Positions 9,698 through 19,260 of a stretch of DNA of 41,806 nucleotides are shown piece after piece. The notes under the pieces are model-generated. The model made no database searches, was not told the origin of the DNA, and saw only the letters and a program-made list of their open reading frames with translations. The first letter of the stretch is position 1; the number at the start of each line of letters is the position of its first letter. The stretch comes from JBBQFC01 sp038321615 (GTDB lineage: Bacteria > Bacteroidota > Bacteroidia > Flavobacteriales_D > Cryomorphaceae), in contig JBBQFC010000025.1 of assembly GCA_038321615.1 (NCBI GenBank), positions 1 through 41,806 of the forward strand. The letters run 5' to 3'. The position numbers were made by a program, and so were the translations under genes.

Positions 9698-10745
9698 ATG
9701 ATGTCCTCTATGCATAGCTTACACCCAAGCCGTTGCTCATTCACTCTATTGCTTCTCTGCGCAGCCCTTTTCACGGGCTGCGCTCCCGAGCAAAGTCCGA
9801 AGGTTCAAGCAGAGACCCAAAGAAACTATTGATGCCTTTTCCGCTTGGAATGATACCGCTGCCAAAGAGCGAATCATGAGCTATGTGGAGACCATCACCC
9901 AAGAAGGTAGTTCAGATTTTATTCCAGTTGCCGATCGCATAGCGGTTTTCGACAACGATGGCACACTTTGGCCGGAGCAACCCATACCAAATCAGTTGCA
10001 ATATGTGCTCGATTACATAAAGGAAAATTACGCTGCACAGCCCGAATGGGTAAAAATTCCGGCCTTAAAAGCGGCTTACGAAGGAGATTTTGCAGCAATA
10101 AAAAAGTCGGGCATGGCAGGATTGATGCAAATGCTAAATGCTGCCAGCACGTCGATGACCGAAACCGCATACACCGCTTCGATAGAAGCTTGGTTGGCAA
10201 AAACGCGAGATGCAAAATTTGACAAACCTTACCAAGAAGTGGTGTATTTACCTATGGTACAACTCCTGGAATATCTACGCGAAAATGAATTTAAAACATT
10301 TATCGTCAGTGGCGGCGGTGCCGACTTTATGCGCCCGTGGACTGAAAAAGCTTATGGCATTCCACCTTATCATGTCATAGGAAGCTATGGCGAAGCCTCC
10401 TACGAAGTACTGGATGGCAAAACTGTGATCACTAAAACAGCAGGAGAAATCTACGTGGACGATAAAGCAGGTAAACCAGTTGCGATTCACCGCTTCATCG
10501 GGAAGGTACCTGTGATTTGTGGAGGAAATAGTGATGGAGACCAAGCGATGATGCAATATACAAGTGGCTCGAAGTACAAGTCCCTTTGCCTAATTTTGCA
10601 TCATACCGATTCCATACGCGAATTTGCATACGATACTGTGACAGTAAGCGGGCATCTTGAAACGGCTCTCATAGAAGCTGAAGAAAAGAACTGGCTGGTG
10701 GTGGACATGGAGAAAGATTTTAAAAAGATCTTTGCCTTCGAGTAG
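9698..10745 (+). pseudogene. HAD-superfamily phosphatase-like lipoprotein, frameshifted after its signal peptide
   Basis: The intact HAD part reads from ATG 9876 to 10745 (289 aa). It has motif I FDNDGTLWP, motif II VSGGG and motif IV GGNSDGD, so it is a plausible Mg-dependent phosphohydrolase of unknown substrate. Its frame extends upstream of 9876 (KETIDAFSAWNDTAAKERI) without a start. A second frame at 9698 encodes a lipoprotein-like signal (LLLLCAALFTGC) ending at TGA 9830. Removing one C from the CCC at 9816-9818 fuses them as ...AETKETIDAF..., giving a lipoprotein of about 348 aa. I infer that this is the original gene. If only the 9876 form is made, it would be cytosolic and lack the leader. 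It lies 20 bp after the sulfatase stop and is probably part of the same unit. Confidence 0.7.
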
Positions 10746-10810
10746 GTAGGAATTTTTTTGACGCGATACTTTTTAACGGGGTTTCCTACCTTGTCTGCGA
10801 TTTTTTGCTT

Positions 10811-11707
10811 ATGCTCGATATTATTCAGAAACACCCCCGATCCTCCGCTGCAGCTTATGATTTCGCCGTGCTTCTACCCACGTGGAATAATCTCCATTAC
10901 TTCGAACTCTGTGTTCGCAGCATCCTTGAGAATTCGAACTTATCTATCCAGATTATAGCTATCGTTAACGAAGGAAAGGATGGTACAGCCGAATGGGTCG
11001 CCACCCAACCAGAGATCGATTACATCCATGCAAAACAAAACATTGGAATTTGCTATGGCCTGAATGCTGCGAGAACGTTGGTGAAAGCGCCTTATATGGT
11101 TTATGTTAATGATGACATGTACCTCCTACCCGGTTGGGATTTGGCGCTGAAGCGTGAGATCGATTCCATCGGGCACAACCTATTTATGCTTTCTTCAACC
11201 ATGATCGAATACCACGACTCAGGTAATAAAGCGGTGGTTGTGGCAGATTACGGTCATGATGTTGAAAGCTTTCGCGAAAGCGAATTGAAAGCCGATGCGC
11301 CCAAGCTTAAACGTGCCGATTGGCTCGGAAGTACCTGGCCGCCAAATGTGATAGCCACCGACCTTTGGGATCTGGTAGGCGGCATGAGCATAGAGTACAG
11401 TCCAGGCTTTTACTCCGACCCCGACCTTTCGCGCAAACTCTATGCAGCTGGAGTGCGCCATTTCCGCGGTGTGGGCGATAGCCTGGCTTACCACTTTGGT
11501 TCAAAATCGACCAATCGCATTGCCCGCAACCCGGGGCGGCAAACCTTCTTATTGAAATGGGGCATCAGCTCTTCGGTTTTTACAAAAGAGATACTCCGCA
11601 CCGGTCAAACCTGGAAGGAAAATGCTCTTCCTGAAAAGCTTCCTGAGTCTGCCAGCATCGTAGAACGCTTAAAACGAATGCGCGCAGGCTGGCAAAAACG
11701 AACCTAG
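10811..11707 (+). CDS. Family 2 glycosyltransferase
   Basis: This is a 298-aa cytosolic GT-A fold transferase. FAVLLPTWNN (residues 18-27) is the nucleotide-binding opening of GT2 enzymes. VNDDMYLLPGWD (99-110) supplies the metal-binding DD, and a GxxxxxxxGFYSDPDLSRKL-like acceptor region follows around 190-215. ATG 10811 is chosen over an in-frame TTG two codons upstream. The gene starts 65 bp after the HAD gene on the same strand. No other glycan-synthesis genes are nearby, so donor and acceptor are unknown. There are no membrane segments, so it probably acts at the cytosolic face on a lipid-linked or protein acceptor. Confidence 0.8.
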   Translation: MLDIIQKHPRSSAAAYDFAVLLPTWNNLHYFELCVRSILENSNLSIQIIAIVNEGKDGTAEWVATQPEIDYIHAKQNIGICYGLNAARTLVKAPYMVYVNDDMYLLPGWDLALKREIDSIGHNLFMLSSTMIEYHDSGNKAVVVADYGHDVESFRESELKADAPKLKRADWLGSTWPPNVIATDLWDLVGGMSIEYSPGFYSDPDLSRKLYAAGVRHFRGVGDSLAYHFGSKSTNRIARNPGRQTFLLKWGISSSVFTKEILRTGQTWKENALPEKLPESASIVERLKRMRAGWQKRT

Positions 11708-11801
11708 CAGCGGAGTTTCTGCTTTGCGGTGTTGACAATATTATAATGCTCAGAGATCATCAGGCATCATTAAACTTATGTTTGATTGAAAATTATACCG
11801 A

Positions 11802-13700
11802 ATGAAGCACAGTATATTAAGCCGATCGAGCAGAAGAATGATCTTGGTTTTTCTTATTTGCTTATTGGGCATCGCGCAAGCGAACGCTCAAAAGGATTCT
11901 ACTCTAAAATCCGTCGATTCTACTTTAAATACCAGCATGAATGCCTTCCGGCGAAATATGGCGGAAACGGAAGCTCTCCAGCTTGCCGATTCGCTAAGGC
12001 GGATGGCGCTAGAAGAAGAGCTCAGAGCACTCAAAACAACTGATAATCTCTCGAAAGTAAAGCTCCAGGCAGAACTCGAAGAACTGAGCCGCCGCGACAG
12101 CCTGCGGTACGCGAATAAAAAAGCCAGAATTGATTCCGCGCGGGGAAACGCAGTGGGCTTTCCGGTGGAAGGTTTTTTCAACGACACCCTCTTCCTGATG
12201 TACCAAGGTCTTGGTAGCTTTTCGGCTGGGGAAAGAGCCAATGCTGCGAGCCAACGCATCCACAAATTGAGTACGGCTTTCAACTTCTCGAAAGACTCCA
12301 TACACATCGAAAAGGCCGAAACCACAACTAATCTGCTCTACGGCGAAACGATCATTATCGTAATTACCGAAAATGATGCCCTTTGGAATAATAAAAATCA
12401 GGATGATCTGGCCATCGAATTGAAAGCGGTTATCGAAAGTGCTGTACTGAAGTACAAGGCAGAAACCAGTCTGCTGGAATGGTTGAAGAAAATTGGGCTT
12501 ACTGTCCTTTTCTTTTTCATCGTATTCCTGATTGTAAAATACACGCTACGCTTTTTCAGGTGGGTCGACTTGAAGGTGGTGAAACAAGAAGGCCGAAAAT
12601 TTTCCGGCGTTAAAATCCGCAATTACACCCTGTTCGATGCCCGAAGTCAGATCCGGATCCTGCGATTTGCGATCAAGGCAGTGAAGTGGCTGGTAGTTGC
12701 CTTCCTCGTCTATATTTCCCTCCCCTTCCTTTTTGCCATTTTCCCATGGACGGAAGGATTGACGGGTACGCTGCTGGGGTATATTATCGACCCGCTCAAG
12801 AGCATAGCCCTTGCCCTTTGGAATTACTTCCCTAACCTCATCACCATGTTGGTAATAGCCACGGTATTCCGATACATTATTAAAGCTGTAGCCTATTTCA
12901 AACGGGAAATAGAGAATGGAAAACTTACCCTCCCCGGGTTTTACCCCGACTGGGCCAATCCCACCTTTCAAATCACTCGGGTGATCCTTATTTCCTTTGC
13001 GTTAGTTGTGATATTCCCTTACATCCCTGGTAGCGATTCGCCCGTTTTTCGTGGTGTTTCCGTTTTTCTTGGCTTCCTGTTCACCTTTGGTTCTGCAGGT
13101 TCACTTTCTAACATTATGGCCGGTGTAGTGCTTACCTACATGCGGGTGTACCGCATTGGCGACCGGGTAAAGCTCGGCGATGTAACGGGTGATGTTATCG
13201 AAAAATCATTGCTCGTAACCAGAATTCGGACTATTAAAAACGAGATTATCTCCGTTCCCAATAGTTCGGTGATGAATAGCCATACTATCAATTACAGCAG
13301 CGATGCGCCAGAGAAAGGACTAATCATACACTCCACCGTGACCATTGGCTACGACGTACCTTGGAAAAACATGCACGATGCCTTGATAGAAGCGGCAGGC
13401 CGAACCGAGTTTATTGAAAAAGAGCCTTCTCCCTTTGTGCTCCAAACAAGCTTGGAAGACTTCTACGTAGCGTATCAGATTAATGCTTACACCAAGGCAC
13501 CAAATAAGCAGGCCGTAGTGTACTCCAATCTCCATCAACATATTCAAGATGTATGCAATGAGCGGGGCATCGAAATTCTATCGCCACACTACCGCGCCGC
13601 CCGCGATGGGAACATGACCACGATACCGGCTAACTACTTGGATAAGGATTACGTGGCGCCGAAATTTGGCGTGGAGTGGAAGGGTGCAAACAGCGGCTGA
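11802..13700 (+). CDS. MscS-family mechanosensitive ion channel with N-terminal extension
   Basis: This 632-aa protein has a signal peptide (about 1-29, ending ANAQ), a charged, probably coiled-coil periplasmic stretch (about 50-115), and several membrane segments starting near 207, 285 and 330. The MscS core follows near 425-465: FTFGSAGSLSNIMAGVV is the Gly/Ala-rich pore helix and RIGDRVKLGDVTGDV the start of the beta domain, followed by VPNSSVMNSHTINYS. The C-terminal cytosolic alpha/beta domain runs to about residue 600. The family opens on membrane tension to release solutes in hypo-osmotic shock. The large N-terminal part is typical of longer MscS variants. It stands alone, with about 95 bp upstream and 139 bp downstream. 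Confidence 0.88.
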   Translation: MKHSILSRSSRRMILVFLICLLGIAQANAQKDSTLKSVDSTLNTSMNAFRRNMAETEALQLADSLRRMALEEELRALKTTDNLSKVKLQAELEELSRRDSLRYANKKARIDSARGNAVGFPVEGFFNDTLFLMYQGLGSFSAGERANAASQRIHKLSTAFNFSKDSIHIEKAETTTNLLYGETIIIVITENDALWNNKNQDDLAIELKAVIESAVLKYKAETSLLEWLKKIGLTVLFFFIVFLIVKYTLRFFRWVDLKVVKQEGRKFSGVKIRNYTLFDARSQIRILRFAIKAVKWLVVAFLVYISLPFLFAIFPWTEGLTGTLLGYIIDPLKSIALALWNYFPNLITMLVIATVFRYIIKAVAYFKREIENGKLTLPGFYPDWANPTFQITRVILISFALVVIFPYIPGSDSPVFRGVSVFLGFLFTFGSAGSLSNIMAGVVLTYMRVYRIGDRVKLGDVTGDVIEKSLLVTRIRTIKNEIISVPNSSVMNSHTINYSSDAPEKGLIIHSTVTIGYDVPWKNMHDALIEAAGRTEFIEKEPSPFVLQTSLEDFYVAYQINAYTKAPNKQAVVYSNLHQHIQDVCNERGIEILSPHYRAARDGNMTTIPANYLDKDYVAPKFGVEWKGANSG

Positions 13701-13839
13701 ATTGAATAAGTTTCTGGATGGGAAAGGTGACCCAAATGAAATTGCGAGACTGTAATGCATGACATCTACATCCCAGATTACTTCATATTCTCATGCAGAG
13801 AGATTATTTCCTATTTTTCGACCTTAAACTTACCCTGCG

Positions 13840-15609
13840 ATGAAACTAAACCCCGAACATACCCGGCTCTTTGACTTTATAGATTACCAACTAGCCAATT
13901 ATCCGCAGAAAATATCTATAGCGGGAAAGGTGGACGGGAAATGGAAAACGCACACTACCGAAGAGATCATAAAAGCTGCCTATGCTTTAAGTTCGGGACT
14001 CCTGTCCGTTGGAATCGGCCCAGGCGATAAAGTGGCCATCATAGGCAACAACCGCCCGGAGTGGGTCATCGCAGATCTTGCGATCCTCCAGATTGGAGCC
14101 ATTAACGTGCCGATCTACCCCACCATTTCTGAGCACGATTACGCCTTTATTTTCAACGATTCCGAAGTAAAGTTGGCTTTCGTTTCAGACAATGACCTTC
14201 TGCAAAAAGCTGTTTTAGCTCAAAAAGAAACGCCCACGCTGAAAAACATTTACACTTTCGATCACGTAACCGGAGCCGATCATTACAGCATATTGCTAAA
14301 TGCCGCTGATGCCACAGCAAAAATTAACGCTTTGCGCAAAGATGTAAAAGCAGCCGATTTGGCAACCCTCATCTACACTTCCGGAACCACAGGTACTCCA
14401 AAGGGTGTGATGCTCTCGCATCGTAATGTTGCCAGCAATGCCATAGCCAGCGAACCACGCCTACCCGTGAAGAGCGATGCGGTAGGATTGAGCTTCCTTC
14501 CACTATGCCATATTTACGAGCGGATGATGATTTACCTCTACGCCTATACCGGAGTCTCCCTTTATTTTTCGCCCTCGCTCGATAATATTGGCGATGACAT
14601 CCGCGAGGTAAAACCCAACGTTTTCACGGCCGTTCCGCGCTTGCTCGAAAAGGTGTACGACAAAATTATGGCCAAAGGCGCAGATTTGAGCGGAGTTAAA
14701 AAATCGCTGTTTTATTGGGCAGTAGCGCTAGGCGAAAAATACGAGCCCTATGGCGCAAATGGCCCCTTCTACGAGCTTAAATTGAAAATCGCCAATAAGC
14801 TCATTTTCTCAAAATGGCGCGAAGCCCTTGGCGGAAATGTACAAGCCATTGCAAGTGGAAGTGCAGCGCTTAATCCGCGTTTGGCGCGAATATTCAACGC
14901 AGCCGGCATCCCTGTGCTCGAAGGATACGGCCTTACGGAAACATCGCCTGTGGTGAGTGTAAACGAAATCGAAAATAATGGGATGCGTTTTGGAACTACT
15001 GGCCGCCCTATTGCCGATGTGCAGGTGAAAATTGCCGAAGACGGAGAGATTCTTGTAAAAGGCCCCAATGTAATGTTGGGTTATTACAAGCGGCCAGACC
15101 TCACCGATGAAGTAATCGATAAAGATGGGTGGTTTCATACCGGCGATATAGGCGAAATGGTAGATGGGCAATACCTTAAAATCACCGATCGGAAAAAGGA
15201 GATTTTCAAGACTTCGGGAGGCAAGTACATTGCGCCGCAGATCATAGAGAATAAATTCAAAGAAAGTCGCTTTATAGAGCAGATAATGGTCATCGGCGAA
15301 AACCAAAAGCACCCTTCTGCCTTGATCGTGCCTTCATTTACCTTTCTGGAAGATTGGTGTAAACGCAAGAACATTGCCTACACAGACCGAAAAAGTATAA
15401 TTGAAAACCCCGCTGTCGCAGCACGCTACGAAAAGGAAGTCGAAGAGCTTAACGCTCATTTCGGCAAATGGGAGCAATTGAAAAGGGTGCGATTGGTAGA
15501 TCGAGAATTTACCGTCGATAACGGCCTTGTAACACCCACCCTGAAGCTGAAACGAAAACAAATTCTAAAAGAATTCTCGGATTTGATCAATGCGATCTAC
15601 GCGTACTGA
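13840..15609 (+). CDS. Long-chain fatty acid-CoA ligase (AMP-forming)
   Basis: This is a 589-aa ANL-superfamily enzyme. The AMP-binding P-loop LIYTSGTTGTPKGVMLSH lies near residues 178-195, the YGLTETSP motif near 362, and GDIGEMVDGQYLKITDRKKE with FKTSGGKYIAP near 435-460. The last supplies the hinge and adenylate-contacting residues. Length and motif wording fit the bacterial FadD15/FAA1-like long-chain acyl-CoA synthetases of Bacteroidota. The reaction is fatty acid + ATP + CoA to acyl-CoA + AMP + PPi, feeding beta-oxidation or lipid remodelling. No other beta-oxidation genes are beside it. Chain length is inferred from family resemblance only. Confidence 0.88.
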   Translation: MKLNPEHTRLFDFIDYQLANYPQKISIAGKVDGKWKTHTTEEIIKAAYALSSGLLSVGIGPGDKVAIIGNNRPEWVIADLAILQIGAINVPIYPTISEHDYAFIFNDSEVKLAFVSDNDLLQKAVLAQKETPTLKNIYTFDHVTGADHYSILLNAADATAKINALRKDVKAADLATLIYTSGTTGTPKGVMLSHRNVASNAIASEPRLPVKSDAVGLSFLPLCHIYERMMIYLYAYTGVSLYFSPSLDNIGDDIREVKPNVFTAVPRLLEKVYDKIMAKGADLSGVKKSLFYWAVALGEKYEPYGANGPFYELKLKIANKLIFSKWREALGGNVQAIASGSAALNPRLARIFNAAGIPVLEGYGLTETSPVVSVNEIENNGMRFGTTGRPIADVQVKIAEDGEILVKGPNVMLGYYKRPDLTDEVIDKDGWFHTGDIGEMVDGQYLKITDRKKEIFKTSGGKYIAPQIIENKFKESRFIEQIMVIGENQKHPSALIVPSFTFLEDWCKRKNIAYTDRKSIIENPAVAARYEKEVEELNAHFGKWEQLKRVRLVDREFTVDNGLVTPTLKLKRKQILKEFSDLINAIYAY

Positions 15610-15671
15610 GCCTAACATGGCTCGAACAAGTAGCTTCGCCAGGGGTTAGATAACAGACAAACACAGCATAC

Positions 15672-16349
15672 ATGTCTAAAATTCCAGCTTGGCTTCTTAC
15701 AGTTATTATTTTCGCAGTCATACTTGTCGCAGGTATTGCTGTGGTTTACCCTATGTTGAAAAACCAGCGGACGCTAAAAATTTATCAACCGAGCGATATA
15801 AATCCGCTGCTGGTTGACCTGTCGCTCCGCGAAAAGAACAAAGACCACCGTATTGCCGATTTTGAATTAATCAATCAGGAAGGACGCACCATCACTCAAA
15901 AAGATTTCGAAGGGAAAATTTACGTAGCCGACTTCTTCTTCGCTACCTGTCCTTCTATTTGCCCCATCATGAGCGGCCACATCGCCGAGTTGCAAAAGGT
16001 CTTTGCTCAAGAAGAAGGCGTTATGTTTCTATCGCATTCGGTAACTCCTGAGCTCGATTCTGTTGCGGTACTTGCCGAATACGGCGAGCGTTATGGTGCC
16101 AATCCGACCCGATGGATGCTGGCCACAGGCGATAAGCGGCAGATCTACGAATTAGCCCGCAAAAGCTATTTCGCCGTTCTCGACGAAGGCGATGGAGGAG
16201 TTCAGGATTTCATCCATACCGAAAATTTCATTCTTGTTGATACACAGCGGCGGATACGCGGGTTTTACGACGGTACGAGCCAAAAGGAAATGGAGCGATT
16301 GACCGATGATATCAATCTGCTTTTACAAGAAGAAGAGAAGACCGATTGA
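15672..16349 (+). CDS. SCO1/SenC family copper chaperone / thiol-disulfide protein
   Basis: This 225-aa protein has one N-terminal membrane anchor (about residues 8-28) and a periplasmic thioredoxin-like domain. The copper/redox motif CPSICP places Cys at 93 and 97, and the conserved His is at 182 (DFIHTENF). That full ligand set fits a functional SCO protein delivering copper to the CuA site of cytochrome c oxidase, or acting as a redox partner. No oxidase genes are in the window. The gene starts 62 bp after the acyl-CoA ligase and converges with fumC, with 61 bp between stops. Confidence 0.88.
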   Translation: MSKIPAWLLTVIIFAVILVAGIAVVYPMLKNQRTLKIYQPSDINPLLVDLSLREKNKDHRIADFELINQEGRTITQKDFEGKIYVADFFFATCPSICPIMSGHIAELQKVFAQEEGVMFLSHSVTPELDSVAVLAEYGERYGANPTRWMLATGDKRQIYELARKSYFAVLDEGDGGVQDFIHTENFILVDTQRRIRGFYDGTSQKEMERLTDDINLLLQEEEKTD

Positions 16350-16410
16350 GCTATACAGGCAATTTAGAAAACTGAACGGCCCAATCACACAAACTTTTTC
16401 TGTTTCGATT

Positions 16411-17799
16411 TTACAATCCGGTCATCTCCATGGGCACCACCCACTTATCAAATTCTTCTGCGGTGGTATAGCCCAGATTCACGGCTTCTTCCTTAAGCGT
16501 GCTTCCATTTTTATGCGCCGTTTTGGCTATGTGCGCCGCCTTATCGTAGCCAATGTGGGTGTTGAGCGCCGTAACAAGCATGAGGCTATTATCCAAATGG
16601 CGCTTTATAATCTCGGCATTGGGTTCGATCCCTTGGGCGCAATGCTCGTCAAAACTTCGGCATGCATCGCCGATAAGATTAGCAGATTGTAAGAAGTTGG
16701 CCGCCATTACGGGTTTAAAGACATTGAGCTCAAACTGACCTTGAGTTCCGGCAAAAGTGATGGTGGCATCGTTGCCAAATACTTGAGCGGCCACCATGGT
16801 AAGCGCTTCGCACTGGGTAGGATTTACCTTCCCGGGCATAATAGACGACCCTGGCTCGTTGGCTGGAATGATTATCTCGCCAATTCCACTGCGCGGGCCA
16901 GATGCCAATAAACGAATGTCATTCGCGATCTTGTAGAGCGATACCGCCAATTGCTTCACAGCACCGTGACTTTCCACAAGGGCATCGTGCGAAGCCAGCG
17001 CTTCAAATTTATTCGGAGCGGTAATAAAGGGCAAGTCAGTGAGCTCAGCTATTTTCTTAGCCACGGCATCTGCATACCCTTTCGGAGTATTTATTCCGGT
17101 GCCTACCGCCGTGCCACCGAGTGCAAGCTCGCTTAAGTGACTCAATGTGTTTTTCAAAGCCTTCAAGCCGTGATCGAGCTGCGCCACGTACCCCGAAAAC
17201 TCCTGACCAAGGGTGAGCGGTGTGGCATCCATAAGGTGGGTGCGGCCGATCTTAACCACCTGCATGTACGTTTTACTTTTCGCGGCAAGCGTATTGCGCA
17301 ATTGCTGAACACCCGGAATAGTCGATTCCACAACGGCTTTGTAGCAAGCAATATGCATGGCCGTGGGATAGGTGTCGTTGCTCGACTGCGATTTATTCAC
17401 GTCATCATTTGGATGAATGAACTTATCTACCCCCATTTTACCTCCCTTATTGACTACTGCTCGATTGGCGATTACCTCGTTCACATTCATATTACTCTGG
17501 GTGCCAGAGCCGGTTTGCCAGATTACCAATGGAAATTGATCGTCGAGATCGCCCTGAAGTATCTCATCGCATACAGCAGCAATAGCTTTTGCTTTGGCCG
17601 AGTCTAACACACCGAGATCGGCATTTGTAAGCGCAGCAGCCTTTTTCAGAATCGCGAAACCACGAATAATCTCCTGTGGCATACTGCCCGAAGGGCCAAT
17701 TTTAAAGTTCTCGCGCGAGCGTTCGGTCTGGGCTCCCCAATATTTATCGGCGGGCACGGATACCTCGCCCATAGTGTCTTTTTCGATTCGGTATTCCAT
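16411..17799 (-). CDS. fumC: Fumarate hydratase, class II
   Basis: This 462-aa cytosolic enzyme hydrates fumarate to L-malate in the TCA cycle. It has the class II signature GSSIMPGKVNPTQCE (about 315-329). GSGTQSNMNVNEVIANRA and the HPNDDVNKSQSSNDTYPTAMH region supply the other active-site segments, and GRTHLMDATPLTLGQE lies near 190. Length matches the family (about 460-470), and the PGKVNPTQCE wording separates it from argininosuccinate lyase and aspartase. Its ATG overlaps the TGA of the ArsC-like gene by one base, so translation is probably coupled. It ends the minus-strand series that begins with tatC. Confidence 0.95.
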   Translation of the reverse strand: MEYRIEKDTMGEVSVPADKYWGAQTERSRENFKIGPSGSMPQEIIRGFAILKKAAALTNADLGVLDSAKAKAIAAVCDEILQGDLDDQFPLVIWQTGSGTQSNMNVNEVIANRAVVNKGGKMGVDKFIHPNDDVNKSQSSNDTYPTAMHIACYKAVVESTIPGVQQLRNTLAAKSKTYMQVVKIGRTHLMDATPLTLGQEFSGYVAQLDHGLKALKNTLSHLSELALGGTAVGTGINTPKGYADAVAKKIAELTDLPFITAPNKFEALASHDALVESHGAVKQLAVSLYKIANDIRLLASGPRSGIGEIIIPANEPGSSIMPGKVNPTQCEALTMVAAQVFGNDATITFAGTQGQFELNVFKPVMAANFLQSANLIGDACRSFDEHCAQGIEPNAEIIKRHLDNSLMLVTALNTHIGYDKAAHIAKTAHKNGSTLKEEAVNLGYTTAEEFDKWVVPMEMTGL

Positions 17800-18155
17800 C
17801 AGGATTCAAATAAAGCGTTTAAGCTGTTTAGGTCGCGACCTATCACGGCTCGATTTCCGATGCCAACAAGGGGTCGCTGAATAAGTATAGGATTCTCGAG
17901 TAGCACATCAATCCACTCGTCTTGATTGAGATTCAAGGTTTTAAACTTCTCTTTGAAGAGCTGCTCTTCCTTGCGGATAATAGCCTCAACTGGGAGGTGC
18001 AAGCGGGCGAGCATCCACTCGAGCTCACTGCGCGTGGGTGTATTTTTCAAATACAACACCACATCGGGTTCAACGCCCTTGTCCAGCAAGAAAGCAAGGG
18101 CTTCGCGGCTCTTTTTGCAACGGGGATTGTGGTAAATTATACTCTCCATCGCCAT
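17799..18155 (-). CDS. ArsC-family (glutaredoxin-type) reductase
   Basis: This 118-aa protein opens with IIYHNPRCKKSREAL. The CKKS loop has Cys13, the single catalytic Cys of the ArsC/Spx/YffB fold, and Arg17. IQRPLVGIGNRAVIGR near the C-terminus carries the arginines that bind arsenate in true ArsC. The length fits arsenate reductase. However, no arsenic-resistance gene (arsB, acr3, arsR) is nearby, and chromosomal copies like this are often of uncertain role, so arsenate reduction is inferred only. The gene starts 2 bp after the prfB stop and overlaps fumC by 1 bp. Confidence 0.85.
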   Translation of the reverse strand: MAMESIIYHNPRCKKSREALAFLLDKGVEPDVVLYLKNTPTRSELEWMLARLHLPVEAIIRKEEQLFKEKFKTLNLNQDEWIDVLLENPILIQRPLVGIGNRAVIGRDLNSLNALFES

Positions 18156-18157
18156 AG

Positions 18158-19256
18158 TTAATTACTCTTAGCCTTGCCGTATTCCATAAGGTAGGCCTTG
18201 ATGAAATCGTCTATCTCTCCGTTTAGCACATCGTCGATGGCCGACGTTTCCATACCCGTGCGCACATCCTTCACCAATTGGTAAGGCTGCATAACGTAGT
18301 TGCGTATCTGCGATCCCCATTCGATTTTCTTCTTGCCGGCTTCAATTTCGTTTCGGGCTTCCAGTCGCTTTTGCATCTCAATTTCATAAAGCTGCGATTT
18401 AAGCAATTGAATGGCCTTTTCTTTGTTCTGCAGCTGAGAGCGGGTTTCCGTATTGTCGATGATGATGCCGCTGGGCTTGTGTTTCAAGCGCACACCGGTT
18501 TCCACCTTGTTCACATTTTGGCCTCCGGCACCTCCCGATCGGAAGGTATCCCAAGTAATATCGGAAGGATTAACTTCTATTTGGATGGTATCGTCTACAA
18601 GTGGATACACATATACAGAAACAAAGGATGTATGCCGCTTGGCGTTACTATCGAAGGGGCTGATACGCACCAAGCGATGCACGCCGTTTTCACCTTTTAG
18701 ATATCCAAAAGCAAACTCGCCTTCAAACTCCAGCGTCACCGATTTTACGCCTGCTACATCGCCTTCTTGCATATCGAGCTCTTTGATTTTCATGCGCGAT
18801 TTCTGACCCCACATGATGTACATCCGCATCAGGATCGAAGCCCAATCGCAGCTCTCAGTACCGCCAGCTCCGGCGGTAATCTGCAGCACAGCACTCATAC
18901 TATCTTCTTCGGAAGAAAGCATGTTCTTGAATTCAAGCTCTTCGAGTCTCTTCTGGGCAGCTTTATATTGCTCCTCCACGTCAGACTCTTCGGCTTCGCC
19001 CTCCTTGTAAAATTCGTACAGCACTTTTAGGTCTTCGATCGCAATTTCTACTTTATCGAAGGCTTCGGTCCACACTTTTATGTTGCGGATCTGTTTTACA
19101 ATGAGCTCGGCTTTTTTTGTATCATCCCAGAAATTGGGATCGAGCGTGTGTTTTTCTTCTTCCTGTATCTCTATTCGTTTGCCAGGTATGTCAAAGATAC
19201 CCCCTTAACGCTTCCAGGCGCCCAACGAACACATTGATATGGTCTGTTGTAATCAT
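18158..19256 (-). CDS. prfB: Peptide chain release factor 2, with +1 programmed frameshift
   Basis: RF2 ends translation at UGA and UAA. The first frame starts at ATG 19256 and encodes 21 residues (MITTDHINVF...GYL) before an in-frame TGA at 19193-19191. A +1 slip on CTT TGA C continues as ...YLDIPGKRIEIQEEEKH... to the stop at 18158, giving 365 aa, a typical RF2 length. The long frame holds SPFDSNAKR, with the UGA-reading SPF motif, and GGAGGQNVNKVETGV, with the catalytic GGQ. A TTT-to-GAC reading gap at this point is the known RF2 autoregulation: low RF2 stalls at UGA and promotes shifting. An annotation starting at the internal codon near 19075 would lose about 60 N-terminal residues. ArsC and fumC follow immediately; lptB is 80 bp upstream. 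Confidence 0.95.
19190..19205 (-). promoter_or_regulatory. RF2 recoding signal: internal SD-like element and slippery stop
   Basis: On the minus strand the order is AGGGGG (19205-19200), TAT, CTT, TGA, C. This is the canonical RF2 arrangement: a Shine-Dalgarno-like hexamer three bases before the CTT P-site codon, with the poorly terminating UGAC context. Reading is expected to move from CTT-TGA to CTT-(T)-GAC. Confidence 0.93.
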
Positions 19257-19260
19257 GGCG

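Noticed and set aside
18158..19075. prfB as a 305-aa protein with an internal start
   Set aside because: The conserved N-terminus and RF2 frameshift signal lie upstream; full length is 365 aa.
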